Shown: positions 16,801 through 25,096, counted from the stretch's first letter. The stretch is DNA of 61,406 bases from an uncultured Paracoccaceae bacterium (GCA_947494445.1 CANLVD010000018.1:1-61406), one strand, 5' to 3'. Notes: generated by a model from the sequence alone, not told the origin. Program-made: numbers and translations.

Positions 16801-18174
16801 GAGACCTTTCTGGCGGGTTGGCAGAAACCAATGGTCGAAGACTGTTCAAGTTATGATCTCAGTGCACTGGAAACCGCCTACAAAGACGGAAAATTCGAGG
16901 AGGAACCGTTTGCCTCCGACATCCCGAACAACAAGCAAAATCTCCTGAATGGCATCATAACGCGGTGTCTGGCAGAGCAACAGAAACAACAGCTGGCAAC
17001 CTTGGGCAATCAGATCGCCGGGCAGTCGGTCATGCTGACCCTTCAGGTCGCACCGGAGGCCGAGATTTCCAACCGCAGTGCTCTGGCCAGAACCATCCGG
17101 GAACAACTGACCTACCCCGATGGATATCTCAGGCTTCCGGGGCAGATCGATGTGCAGCGTGTCGCGATTGGACAGGAATACATCAGCATAGAGCCGTCTT
17201 ACGAAACCACTTTGGCACAGGGTATGACCGGACTGCTCAGCGGGATGACACCGGTCGACATTCCCTCACAGCTCGCGCTGGGACAGCGGGAGGATGTTTT
17301 CGCAAGCCTGCAATCCCAGGTCGACGGCGAATTAACCTCCGAGATCGACATCGCGAAATCCACCACCAGTGACACCGATTTCTCGGCAATCATCGCTCTG
17401 GCGTCCCCACCAGCAGACGGCCAGACCGATCCGCTTGTGGCTGAAAACCATGTGGTCAACGTCCCGGCCGCACTGCAACTCAACCCCTGGGAAGACGTTC
17501 GGGGAACATTGTCCAACGACATCGCCGAGCAGCAGGCGATCTGGGCCAAGGCAAACGACCCTTTGAAGGTCGCAGTCGGCCTCAGACCAGCGGATGGCGC
17601 AGTTGAGGCGTTCAAGAAAGAACTCAAGGCCCTGATCAGCAGTGGCATCGATGTTCCCGTCAACCTGCGCTCGAACCTGATGAGCCGCATCCCGGAAAAC
17701 TGCTCCAGACCGCCTTTGGCATCATTCTTCTTTGACTACAATGAAACTGCCGCACCATCTTTCGCCTGTTCGTCGGAAGATTGCAGTCAAACGAAAAACA
17801 GACCCAGCAACGTCGCGAGAGCGCCGGGTTCTTTTGACCCCACACCCATTCTGGAAGACATCGAAAGCCGTCTTGCCGGCGGCGATTACCTGAACTGGAA
17901 CACAAAATCATCACAGACCGACGACCAGCTCCTGCTTGTTGGCTATGCCGACAGCACCGGGTCTCTGGCAACCAATATGGTCAAGTCCAGACAACGGGCG
18001 GAAACGGTGGATAATTTGCTCAGGGCTGGCCTGAACACAGACAACATCGCTGCAATCTGGCGGGGTGAGGAACAACTTGCCTTTGCCAGCCCCGTCACAC
18101 CGAAATCCGGCAACGACTGGTCCCGCCGGGTCGACCTGCACTATTGCAGGGCTGCAAAGGCCCCGGATGAATGA
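13828..18174 (+). CDS. Large membrane protein with C-terminal OmpA-like domain, unknown function
   Basis: A 1,448-residue protein that I do not recognise as a whole. Residues 1-680 are soluble and rich in charged helices. Five hydrophobic segments lie at about 689-707, 735-755, 815-832, 845-867 and 958-975. A long segment follows, and residues about 1370-1448 form an OmpA/MotB-like peptidoglycan-binding domain (GYADSTGSLATNMVKSRQRAE, then SRRVDL). The ATG at 13828 has AAGGAG eight bases before it. With an OmpA domain at the end, the C-terminus should be in the periplasm and the large N-terminus in the cytoplasm, like a scaffold spanning the envelope. Base composition is a little richer in A than in flanking genes, which suggests separate origin. 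It shares a strand with the SARP-like and holin-like genes. Confidence 0.8.
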   Translation: MKTLTLISAGISSLQNWFLSDTENSSKTGLLRAREDLKTVLIAEVREKAGEINKQLQEDNKDTATERVKQLINDPEDSDEPILSKHYIELLINSKRFETEATQTKINRQDLSIDSEFELTITQGSEASVRGPLETHWNAKVTPELKKLKPLITEVTEANFKKAEAESGQILNAVQKLLEVLQPPLGPDYFVASEGNSVWSQDLQSKAAHYQELLGNDTASPPDSQIGPFAPEPWINDLETEVRQLLVVEKQPGLNLGEIAEDLAHILFSKAFDRFTQEYLNNFKEKQETEDYWKTIKTRLKTADDRNPLYAETVLESVMNSKIMRQRVLGSVRMVLRYDGHAILRRPMEEESAVMTPFTNWLDDDAATGLPVLVPPAAPEECCYNTAVYMDWIAPPHGANAPVKRVGMKIENICRTEIFLSSETGSFMKKLMNFAAQLRGLKPLTEGGNDLGGRGKLDALSLNEMADISRDPGPMMIRNWLGNFRDADCRIAVTIEPAGLMIIVISMPKITAGSQDRSTYRNRAVLDNIALVMASVVKRAMDPSATYAGDPQEARSFQKQLKPGRVPDKGTECFTLLPTTIRPLRLKEDSWKGSISEAEDKTHVLNHNQCSQLGLNILKPSALAKLETDGTGTHPSANAAVLQLAARYGQALDKNLPHLSENTSSQTGDETTADSTDLYNQMYKTFNLTSWWLGLVMIFALFLPTLLRKIPLPDTAELAGQTDILASFPSLNQTEIGMIALAFLMATIWRFMGVYGLDNIIRNETSRLKSHQSGNNTVGRFIDFVTLQMFRPKEHGISHTIAMWMFKGRYTLRYDVILLSLICVILLVFQMPEFAETKSTSDQRFLVGFASKVIWATPALALGFLLQSSTMFKTTISEVSGKRIELLVLRDLQNLLKAGSALGDQLKRIIKGQSSRSLPYFGQIYQMIPPMDGAAVAIERSKARVEGEINKANAKFLRRSGYTIALLTLFAGFGPLKSIKPDDVHIQSKPLETFLAGWQKPMVEDCSSYDLSALETAYKDGKFEEEPFASDIPNNKQNLLNGIITRCLAEQQKQQLATLGNQIAGQSVMLTLQVAPEAEISNRSALARTIREQLTYPDGYLRLPGQIDVQRVAIGQEYISIEPSYETTLAQGMTGLLSGMTPVDIPSQLALGQREDVFASLQSQVDGELTSEIDIAKSTTSDTDFSAIIALASPPADGQTDPLVAENHVVNVPAALQLNPWEDVRGTLSNDIAEQQAIWAKANDPLKVAVGLRPADGAVEAFKKELKALISSGIDVPVNLRSNLMSRIPENCSRPPLASFFFDYNETAAPSFACSSEDCSQTKNRPSNVARAPGSFDPTPILEDIESRLAGGDYLNWNTKSSQTDDQLLLVGYADSTGSLATNMVKSRQRAETVDNLLRAGLNTDNIAAIWRGEEQLAFASPVTPKSGNDWSRRVDLHYCRAAKAPDE

Positions 18175-18213
18175 CGCCAGAAACGGGTTTCGATTTTCCA
18201 CCAAATACTCCCG

Positions 18214-18237
18214 CCGGAGGCGCAGGTCAGCCTCCGG
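18214..18237. terminator. Hairpin between convergent genes
   Basis: CCGGAGGC (18214-18221) pairs perfectly with GCCTCCGG (18230-18237) around an 8-base loop, between the convergent ends at 18174 and 18279. Read on the minus strand it is followed by GGGAGTATTT, like the motif after the hairpin at 3350-3390. Confidence 0.55.
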
Positions 18238-18278
18238 GGGATGTCGTTATTTACATAAACTTCATTATCAAACTTGGA

Positions 18279-19055
18279 TCACAGACCCCAGTTGTCGGCT
18301 GTTGCCTCAAAGAAGCCCTGCGCCTTTTTCAACTCGATCCAACTGTTGACGTAGTTGATCCAGACCTGATCGCTTTGTGGCAGCAGCATCGCGATCGGGG
18401 TGGGCGCGCGGGCGTCCGACACCTCGATCTGGCGCAGGTTGGGGAATTTCTCCAACAAGGTCGCCCCTTCGATGTTGGATGTGATGAACACGTCCGAGCG
18501 GCCTGACAGCACCTCCTGGAAACCGCGCGCAGGCGCCTCGACCACGGTGATGTCCGCATCGGGGAACCAGTCGCGCACATTCTTCTCGAATGTCGTGCCC
18601 AGCGTCGTGGCCACCTTCACATCACCCGCATTGATCGAGGCCCAGTCATCAAAGCGATCCAGCTTGTCATCGGTGGTGAACGGCAGGATCTCGACCGAGA
18701 TATAGCTGTCCGAATACCCCGCCGCCTTCAGCCGCGCCGGGCTGATCGAGGCCGACCCGGTCATGTGGTAATTGCCCGCCACAACCCCGTTCACCAGCGT
18801 TTTCCAGTCGGTCGGCACGAACTCGAGCTCCACACCCAGATCCGCCGCCAACTGGGTCATGACGTCGATATCATAGCCGACATAGCTGTTGGTGGCCGGG
18901 TCGCGCACCGACATCGGGTTCCAGTCACCCGTTGTGCCGACCTTCAGCACCCCGCCCGACAGGATCTCGTTCAGCGCTGACTGAGCCACAACCGGTGCGG
19001 CCGCCATCGTGGTCACGACTGCCACCGCGGCGCCCAGTGTTTTCAAAACTTGCAT
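18279..19055 (-). CDS. Periplasmic substrate-binding protein of a polar amino-acid type ABC importer
   Basis: A 258-residue family-3 solute-binding protein. A clear signal peptide covers residues 1-25 (hydrophobic core ending in APVVAQ). The mature part has the usual family opening [18 protein letters not shown], a [21 protein letters not shown] segment, and a two-lobe alpha/beta pattern. Members bind polar amino acids or, in a few cases, act as cyclohexadienyl dehydratases; the present substrate cannot be assigned. The gene is divergent from the ATPase and permease genes of the same importer (19183-20698), with 127 bases between the starts, so both arms are probably controlled together. Confidence 0.92.
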   Translation of the reverse strand: MQVLKTLGAAVAVVTTMAAAPVVAQSALNEILSGGVLKVGTTGDWNPMSVRDPATNSYVGYDIDVMTQLAADLGVELEFVPTDWKTLVNGVVAGNYHMTGSASISPARLKAAGYSDSYISVEILPFTTDDKLDRFDDWASINAGDVKVATTLGTTFEKNVRDWFPDADITVVEAPARGFQEVLSGRSDVFITSNIEGATLLEKFPNLRQIEVSDARAPTPIAMLLPQSDQVWINYVNSWIELKKAQGFFEATADNWGL

Positions 19056-19182
19056 ATTCTTTTCCCTGTTGTGTCTTCAGTCATCATCGGATGGGTCAAA
19101 AACCCGTGTCCCAGTCATTTTGTTTGGATTTCTTGTGAATTCAAGGTCTACACAAGCAGACCACAGGAATAAGAGGCGGGCC

Positions 19183-19926
19183 ATGTCTGAAAACAGCCCA
19201 GCGATCACAATATCGGGACTGAACAAATGGTTCGGTGACTATCAGGCGCTCAAGGATGTTGATCTGGACGTTGCCCATGGCGAGCGCATTGTGGTCTGCG
19301 GCCCGTCGGGTTCGGGGAAATCAACGCTCATTCGCTGCGTCAATTCACTCGAGGCTCATGACAGCGGCACCATCACGGTTGACGGGATCGAAATGACGGA
19401 CGCCCGCGCGGTTGAGGCGATCCGGGCCGAGGTCGGCATGGTCTTCCAGCAGTTCAACCTCTTTCCGCATCTGACCATCCTGCAAAACCTGACCCTTGGC
19501 CCGATCAAGGCGCGCAAATTGCCGAAGGCCGAGGCCGAGGCCCGCGCCATGGCCTATCTTGAGCGGGTGCGCATCCCCGATCAGGCCCACAAACGCCCCG
19601 CTGAGTTGTCAGGCGGCCAGCAGCAGCGCGTGGCCATTGCCCGTTCGCTTTGCATGGAGCCAAAGATCATGCTTTTCGACGAGCCGACATCGGCACTCGA
19701 CCCCGAGATGATCTCCGAAGTGCTCGACGTCATCGTCGATCTGGCCGAAGATGGCATGACCATGATCGTCGTCACCCACGAGATGGGCTTTGCCCGCCGC
19801 GCCGCTGACCGCATGGTCTTCATGGATCAGGGCCAGATCATCGAGACCGGCACGCCCGAGCAATTCTTCACCGCCCCGAAATCAAAGCGCTGCCAGCGTT
19901 TCCTCAGCCAGATCCTGCAGCACTGA
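19183..19926 (+). CDS. ATP-binding protein of a polar amino-acid type ABC importer
   Basis: A 247-residue GlnQ/GltL-type ATPase. Walker A is [10 protein letters not shown], the signature is LSGGQQQR, Walker B is [13 protein letters not shown], and the switch histidine is in [10 protein letters not shown] chose the ATG at 19183 ([10 protein letters not shown]) because it begins the family-type sequence and has AAGAGG about six bases upstream; the longer open frame from 19009 runs through the control region and the start of the divergent gene. It is followed four bases later by the permease gene. It would energise uptake of the ligand bound by the protein encoded at 18279-19055. Confidence 0.96.
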   Translation: MSENSPAITISGLNKWFGDYQALKDVDLDVAHGERIVVCGPSGSGKSTLIRCVNSLEAHDSGTITVDGIEMTDARAVEAIRAEVGMVFQQFNLFPHLTILQNLTLGPIKARKLPKAEAEARAMAYLERVRIPDQAHKRPAELSGGQQQRVAIARSLCMEPKIMLFDEPTSALDPEMISEVLDVIVDLAEDGMTMIVVTHEMGFARRAADRMVFMDQGQIIETGTPEQFFTAPKSKRCQRFLSQILQH

Positions 19927-19930
19927 CATC

Positions 19931-20698
19931 ATGACACTTCGCACCCCTCTGATCTGCCTTGCCCTCATTGCCCTTGCCGGGTGCACATCGACCTCGGGCA
20001 ACTGGGGCTGGTACGTGATCGACCCGACCACGCCTGCGGGCTACAACAACATCCGCTTCCTGCTCAACGGTTTTGGCGCGACCATCCTGCTGTCGATCAT
20101 CGCCGCTGCCCTGTCGATGACCCTTGGCCTGATCGTCGCCCTGCCCGGCATGTCGGCCAACCGCTGGATCCGCCTGCCCTCGCGCATCTACATCGAATTC
20201 GTGCGCGCCATCCCGCTTCTGCCGATGCTGTTCTGGGTGTTTTACGGCCTGCCCGTGGTGCTGAAATCCTTCGGCATCTCGGTCAGCATCGATGCCTTCT
20301 GGGGCGCCATCATCACGCTGGCGATTTCCGACAGCGCCTTCACGGCCGAGATCTACCGCTCCGGCATCCAGTCGATCAACAAGGGCCAGACAGAAGCCGC
20401 GCGCACCGTCGGCCTGACCTACCCGCAAACCATGCGCTACGTGATCCTGCCACAGGCGATCAAACGCATCCTGCCGCCGCTGGCCAACCAGTTCATCTAC
20501 ATCGTCAAGATGTCGGCCTTTGCCTCTGTCATCGGCATGCAGGAACTGACCCGCCGCGCCAATGAGTTGGTCGTGACAGAATACCGCCCGCTTGAGATCT
20601 ACACGCTTCTCATTCTCGAATATCTGGTGCTGGTGCTGATCATCAGCTTCTTCGTGCGCTGGCTGGAACGCAAGATGGGCGCGGACGAAAGCAAATAA
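19931..20698 (+). CDS. Permease of a polar amino-acid type ABC importer with lipobox-like N-terminus
   Basis: A 255-residue inner-membrane permease of the HisM/GlnP class. The cytoplasmic coupling motif is seen as EAARTVGLTYPQTMRYVILPQA near residue 160-180, and there are about five membrane helices. The N-terminus is odd: LICLALIALAGCTSTSG has the shape of a lipoprotein signal with a Cys at a LAGC lipobox, before the usual permease sequence starts (NNIRFLLNGFGATILLS). The ATG at 19931 comes four bases after the ATPase stop. Only one permease is encoded, so it should act as a homodimer. Confidence 0.93.
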   Translation: MTLRTPLICLALIALAGCTSTSGNWGWYVIDPTTPAGYNNIRFLLNGFGATILLSIIAAALSMTLGLIVALPGMSANRWIRLPSRIYIEFVRAIPLLPMLFWVFYGLPVVLKSFGISVSIDAFWGAIITLAISDSAFTAEIYRSGIQSINKGQTEAARTVGLTYPQTMRYVILPQAIKRILPPLANQFIYIVKMSAFASVIGMQELTRRANELVVTEYRPLEIYTLLILEYLVLVLIISFFVRWLERKMGADESK

Positions 20699-20710
20699 CG
20701 GAGACATCAC

Positions 20711-21046
20711 ATGAGCTGGACCGAATTCCTCAGCCAGACCACCGCCCGCATCGGCTCCCTGCAACGCGAGACGCCCGCCATGTTTCAGGGCTTCAACGCC
20801 ATGGGCAAGGCGGCCAAGACCTCCGGCGCACTGGACGAGAAAACCAAGGAACTGATCGCGCTTGGCATCGCCATATCAACCCGCTGCGACAGTTGCATCG
20901 GCTTCCATGTCAAGTCGCTGGTCCGCCTTGGCACCACCCGGGCCGAGCTTTGCGAAGCGCTTGAGATGATCGGTTACATGGGCGGTGGCCCGTCGATTGC
21001 CTTTGGCGCCAAAGCGCTTGAGGCCTTCGACGAATTCTCTGCCTGA
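20711..21046 (+). CDS. AhpD-like carboxymuconolactone decarboxylase family protein
   Basis: A 111-residue helical protein of the CMD/AhpD superfamily. The redox motif C59-D-S-C62 with H66 three residues on (TRCDSCIGFH) is the AhpD-type active site, so a thiol peroxidase or disulfide reductase role is more likely than decarboxylation. It starts 13 bases after the permease gene and probably shares its transcript. It ends three bases before the convergent aldo/keto reductase gene. Its relation to amino-acid uptake is unclear. Confidence 0.9.
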   Translation: MSWTEFLSQTTARIGSLQRETPAMFQGFNAMGKAAKTSGALDEKTKELIALGIAISTRCDSCIGFHVKSLVRLGTTRAELCEALEMIGYMGGGPSIAFGAKALEAFDEFSA

Positions 21047-21049
21047 GGC

Positions 21050-22105
21050 CTATTTCTTCCGCTCTGCCCCGCCTTCAGGAGTCTGCGACGAGGCCGCCCA
21101 TAGATTAATGCTCTCCTCGCCCGCAGCGGCATCGATTGCCGCCAGTTCGGCTTCCGTGAACTCAAGATTGGCAACGGCTCCGGCACAGTCGATGACCTGA
21201 GACGGCTTTGACGCCCCGATCAGCGCCGTCGTGATCCCGCCATGGCGCAGCACCCAGGCAATCGCCATCTGCGCCAGCGTCTGCCCGCGGGCCTGCGCGA
21301 TGTCGTTCAGCGCCCGGATCTTGCTCAGTGCCTCTTCGCTCAGGAACTCCTCGCGCAGCGATTTGCCCTGGGTCGCGCGGCTGCCCTTAGGGATGCCGCC
21401 CAGATACTTGTTGGTCAGCATGCCCTGAGCCAGCGGCGTGAACGCGATCGAGCCGACACCCAGATCCCGCAACGTCTCGCGCAGACCGTCACGCTCCACC
21501 CAGCGGTTCAGCATGTTATAGCTTGGCTGGTGGATCAGGCAGGGCGTGCCAAGGTCCTTCAGGATCGCCACGGCCTGCCGCGTCGTCTCGGAATTATAGC
21601 TGGAAATCCCGGCATAAAGCGCCCGGCCGGACCGCACGATGTGGTCCAGCGCACCCATCGTCTCTTCCAGCGGCGTATCGGGATCAAAGCGGTGCGAATA
21701 GAAGATATCGACGTAATCCAGACCCAGCCGCTTCAGCGACTGGTCGCAGGACGCGATCATGTATTTCCGGCTGCCCCATTCGCCATAAGGCCCGGGCCAC
21801 ATGTCGTAACCTGCCTTGGACGAGATGATCATCTGATCGCGATAGCCCGCAAAATCGGTCCGCATGATCTCGCCAAAAGCGGTCTCCGCGCTGCCCGGAG
21901 GCGGGCCATAGTTGTTGGCCAGATCGAAATGCGTGATGCCCACATCAAAGGCCGTCCGGCAGATCTCGCGCTTGGTCTGATGCGCGGTGTCCTCTCCGAA
22001 ATTATGCCACAGCCCAAGACTGACCGCCGGCAGCTTCACCCCCGACGCGCCACAGCGGCGATATTGCATCTGGGCATAGCGGTCTTCGGCGGGAGTATAG
22101 GCCAT
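21050..22105 (-). CDS. Aldo/keto reductase, YghZ-like
   Basis: A 351-residue NADPH-dependent oxidoreductase. The N-terminal YRRCGASGVKLPAVSLGLWHNFG is typical of the YghZ (L-glyceraldehyde 3-phosphate reductase) branch. The catalytic tetrad can be placed as Asp and Tyr in FDLANNYG, Lys in ISSKAGYD and His in YSHRFDPD. AAAGGA lies nine bases before the ATG. It is the last gene of an operon with a Gfo/Idh/MocA oxidoreductase and a TIM-barrel isomerase, controlled by the divergent LacI gene. The substrate is probably a sugar or polyol derivative. Confidence 0.94.
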   Translation of the reverse strand: MAYTPAEDRYAQMQYRRCGASGVKLPAVSLGLWHNFGEDTAHQTKREICRTAFDVGITHFDLANNYGPPPGSAETAFGEIMRTDFAGYRDQMIISSKAGYDMWPGPYGEWGSRKYMIASCDQSLKRLGLDYVDIFYSHRFDPDTPLEETMGALDHIVRSGRALYAGISSYNSETTRQAVAILKDLGTPCLIHQPSYNMLNRWVERDGLRETLRDLGVGSIAFTPLAQGMLTNKYLGGIPKGSRATQGKSLREEFLSEEALSKIRALNDIAQARGQTLAQMAIAWVLRHGGITTALIGASKPSQVIDCAGAVANLEFTEAELAAIDAAAGEESINLWAASSQTPEGGAERKK

Positions 22106-22118
22106 GGGGCGCGTCCTT

Positions 22119-23252
22119 TCAGGTCATCAATGCATGCGCATCCTCCGGCCCGAATGCAGCGGGCCGGGTGCAGCTTGTCGTCATCTCAACAAACCCGTTT
22201 GTCTCACCCGACACAAGCAGGGAGTCGAGCACCTCAGTCACATGCAGCGCCCGCTCGAACGAACAGCGATGGTCCCTGCGCTCGCCAATCGCCTGAGCCA
22301 TATCCGCCAGCCCCACCGCCCGGTAGTCGGCCAGCATCACGCCATTGTCGTCCTTGTTGGGCGTCGACAGCGGATGGGACATGCCGTCATGCACGCTCTC
22401 GCTGCCATCCCTGTCGATCATGGTCACATCCCCGCCAAAGAAGTTGGGGTCACGCGGAATGATCGTGCCCTTGGTACCGTAAAGCTCAAGATTGCGATGC
22501 CCGTTGCTGGAACAATCCCAGCTTGCCCCGAAGGTGATGATCGCTCCTTCGGCAAACTCCAGAAGCCCGTGCACGGTGGTCGGTACCTCCACCGGGATCG
22601 TCTCGCCGCTGCGGGGTGCAGATGTGATGGTGCGGGTCTCGCTCGCCTTGTTGCTCATCGCGGCCACCCGCCGGACAGGGCCCAGAATATTGACCAGAAA
22701 AGCGATGTAATAGGGACCCATGTCCAGCACCGGTCCGCCGCCTGCCTGAAAGAAGAAATCCGGGTTCGGGTGCCACATCTCCATACCTGCCGACATCACA
22801 TGGGCCGTGCCATGGGTGACCCGGCCAATCGCGCCCTCATCCACCAGTTTGCGCACTTCCTGATGGCTGCCGCCCAGAAACGTATCCGGCGCGCAGCCGA
22901 TCCTCAGGCTGGTCTCGGCCGACAGATCCGCCAACATTCGCCCCTCTTCCATCGACAGGCAAAGCGGCTTTTCACTATAGGCGTGCTTGCCCGCCCGCAG
23001 GATATTGGCCGTGACCTGCGCATGCACCTTGGGCACGGTCAGGTTGACCACGATATCGATGTCCTCAGCGGCCAGCACCGCGTCCACCGTCTCGGCCCGG
23101 ATGTTGAACCGGTCGGCCTGCGCCTGCGCCGTCTCCATATTCAGATCGGCAATAGCGCGCATCTCGATCCCTTTGAAATGCGCCGCACGCGTCAGATAAC
23201 TGGTCGAGATGTTGCCAGCGCCGATGACGCCGATGCCCATGACCTTGCTCAT
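22119..23252 (-). CDS. Gfo/Idh/MocA-family NAD(P)-dependent oxidoreductase
   Basis: A 377-residue dehydrogenase. The N-terminal Rossmann fold opens with GIGVIGAGNISTSYL, and YSEKPLCLS near residue 93 contains the conserved EKP lysine. The C-terminal half has the GGGPVLDMGPYY segment typical of the substrate domain. Family members oxidise inositols, sugars or their acids. The start overlaps the stop of the upstream isomerase gene by four bases, and the reductase gene follows after 13 bases, so all three are one operon. Confidence 0.95.
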   Translation of the reverse strand: MSKVMGIGVIGAGNISTSYLTRAAHFKGIEMRAIADLNMETAQAQADRFNIRAETVDAVLAAEDIDIVVNLTVPKVHAQVTANILRAGKHAYSEKPLCLSMEEGRMLADLSAETSLRIGCAPDTFLGGSHQEVRKLVDEGAIGRVTHGTAHVMSAGMEMWHPNPDFFFQAGGGPVLDMGPYYIAFLVNILGPVRRVAAMSNKASETRTITSAPRSGETIPVEVPTTVHGLLEFAEGAIITFGASWDCSSNGHRNLELYGTKGTIIPRDPNFFGGDVTMIDRDGSESVHDGMSHPLSTPNKDDNGVMLADYRAVGLADMAQAIGERRDHRCSFERALHVTEVLDSLLVSGETNGFVEMTTSCTRPAAFGPEDAHALMT

Positions 23253-24013
23253 ACCGGCAATCCTTCCAGCTTGCGCGCCAGCGCCATTCCGGCCTTGGCA
23301 AACCGCTCGTGATCGGACGGGTTGTCATGCTCCATCACCCAATGCTGGACATCCAACGCCGACAGTTGTGCAACCAGTGCGGCCCAGTCCATCGTGCCGG
23401 TGCCCGGATCCGCCCAGCCGTCTTCATCGGCATTCTGACCCTCCGGCGCGATGTCCTTGATGTGCACGCCGGAAATCCGCGCGCCGTATGTCCCGATCAG
23501 TGCCGCCGGGTCCTGCCCGCCGCGCACCACCCAGGCCACATCCATCTCAAGGCTCAGATCATTGCCGCCCAGCAGATGCTCCAGCGGCAGCGAGCCGTCG
23601 GACAGCGGCGTTACCTCAAAGTCATGATTGTGCCAGCCATAGGTCAGGCCTGCGTCCTGCAAGGGTTTGCCCGCATCCGCCACCCGGCGCCCCAGGGCCT
23701 GCCAGCCTTCAGCCGTGTCGGGGCGGTCCGCCGGGTCAAGATAAGGGACATAAAACGTCCGGATATCCAGCACCCGCGCCAACTCGATCAGGCCTTTCGG
23801 GTCAGCTTCGACCTGATCCAGCCCGATATGGGTCGAGGCCATGTGAATGCCGATCTTGTCCATGTGACGGCGCAGACCCTCGACACCTTCGATCCCCTCG
23901 AACAGCCCACCAAAGCCTTCGACCGCGCCATATCCCAGATCGGCCAGCATCGGCAGGGTCATCGGCATCGGTCCGAAATTTCGCGAGGAATACAATTGAT
24001 AAGATATCGTCAT
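23249..24013 (-). CDS. Sugar phosphate isomerase/epimerase family protein (TIM barrel)
   Basis: A 254-residue xylose-isomerase-like TIM-barrel protein, with metal and base motifs visible as HNHDFE, LEMDVAWV, GVHIKDI and MEHDNPSD. Such proteins interconvert keto-sugars or inosose-type compounds. I chose the ATG at 24013 (MTISYQLYSSRN), which has GGAG nine bases upstream; the ATG at 24028 lacks a spaced ribosome-binding site. It is the first gene of the catabolic operon and lies directly beside the twin operator of the divergent LacI gene. Confidence 0.92.
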   Translation of the reverse strand: MTISYQLYSSRNFGPMPMTLPMLADLGYGAVEGFGGLFEGIEGVEGLRRHMDKIGIHMASTHIGLDQVEADPKGLIELARVLDIRTFYVPYLDPADRPDTAEGWQALGRRVADAGKPLQDAGLTYGWHNHDFEVTPLSDGSLPLEHLLGGNDLSLEMDVAWVVRGGQDPAALIGTYGARISGVHIKDIAPEGQNADEDGWADPGTGTMDWAALVAQLSALDVQHWVMEHDNPSDHERFAKAGMALARKLEGLPV

Positions 24014-24055
24014 GGGTCTCGGCTCCATCTCTTGTGATTCCGTAGAATCTCTGTA

Positions 24056-24090
24056 CTGTATCGTTACAGATTTCAGCTATAACGATACAG
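24056..24090. promoter_or_regulatory. Twin LacI-family operator
   Basis: CTGTATCGTTACAG (24056-24069) and CTATAACGATACAG (24077-24090) are two quasi-palindromes whose centres are 21 bp apart, two turns of the helix. Together they also form an 11-bp perfect inverted repeat (CTGTATCGTTA and TAACGATACAG). The second ends one base before the lacI-type gene ATG at 24092, so binding would block both divergent promoters. Confidence 0.75.
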
Positions 24091-24091
24091 A

Positions 24092-25096
24092 ATGGCAAAT
24101 CAAGATCAAATCACCGGCGCACGCCCGACCTTGAAAACCGTGGCCGAGGCAACCGGGCTGGCGGTCACGACCGTGTCGCGCGCGCTCAATGACGCAGCCG
24201 ACATCGGCCAGCAGACCAAGGAACGGGTGCGTCAGGCCGCCGACAAACTGGGCTATCGTCCGAACCGGGCAGGTCTGCGCCTGCGCACCGGGCGCAGCCA
24301 TGTGCTGTCGCTGATCCTGTCGCCCGAGACCGACATCATGAGCCACAATGCCCAGATGATCCACGCGCTCTCGGCCGAACTCCGCGGCACCCCCTACCAC
24401 CTGACCGTCACCCCGACCCTGAGCGACGAAGATCCGCTCGCGCCGGTCCGCCAGATGGTCGAAAGCGGATCAGCGGATGCCGTCATCCTCAACCGCATTC
24501 AGCCCGATGATCCCCGTCTGAGCTATCTTGCCGCCCAGAATTTTCCCGTCGTCACCCATGGCCGGTCCGATATGGGGCTGACCCATGCCTATTACGACCT
24601 CGACACGCGCCACTTTGCCGAACTGGCGGTGAACGCCCTGCACGCGCGGGGCCGCAAGCACCTGCTCGTCGTTGCTCCACCACATGACCAGACTTACGCC
24701 CGACACATCCTTTTTGGCGCGATGGAAACCGCCAACACGCGCGGCATGTCGCTTGAGGTTCTGAAAAGCGCCACTTCCGACAGCCGTTTCGACCAGATCG
24801 AGGAGGCCGTTCTGGCCCGGTTGAGTGCTGGCAATATCGACGCCCTGCTGACCCCGTCCGCCTCCTCGGCCATCGCCGCTGTTTCGGCACTGGAGCGCCT
24901 CGACCTGCGCCTTGGACGCGACATCGATCTGGCCTCGAAAGACGCAGGCCCCCTGCTCTCGCGGTTCCGGGGCGAGATCATCACGATCCGCGAGGATGCC
25001 GCTGCTGCCGGTCGGTTCCTCGCCCGTGCCGCCCTCAACCTGCTCGACCACCCCGAGGCCCCGCCCCTGCAACAGATCGAACGTCCCACGCTCTGA
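24092..25096 (+). CDS. LacI-family transcriptional repressor
   Basis: A 334-residue regulator. The helix-turn-helix reads PTLKTVAEATGLAVTTVSRALN (about residues 12-33), followed by the hinge helix region GYRPNRAGLRLRTGRS and a periplasmic-binding-like effector domain. It faces the isomerase/dehydrogenase/reductase operon across 78 bases and carries two operator-like palindromes in that gap. The second palindrome reaches to one base before the ATG, so there is no ribosome-binding site: the mRNA may be leaderless or nearly so. The effector is probably a sugar or an intermediate of the operon's pathway. Confidence 0.95.
   Translation: MANQDQITGARPTLKTVAEATGLAVTTVSRALNDAADIGQQTKERVRQAADKLGYRPNRAGLRLRTGRSHVLSLILSPETDIMSHNAQMIHALSAELRGTPYHLTVTPTLSDEDPLAPVRQMVESGSADAVILNRIQPDDPRLSYLAAQNFPVVTHGRSDMGLTHAYYDLDTRHFAELAVNALHARGRKHLLVVAPPHDQTYARHILFGAMETANTRGMSLEVLKSATSDSRFDQIEEAVLARLSAGNIDALLTPSASSAIAAVSALERLDLRLGRDIDLASKDAGPLLSRFRGEIITIREDAAAAGRFLARAALNLLDHPEAPPLQQIERPTL

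Noticed and set aside
21242-23312. Long plus-strand frames opposite the reductase and dehydrogenase genes
   Set aside because: They mirror two well-recognised enzyme genes on the minus strand.
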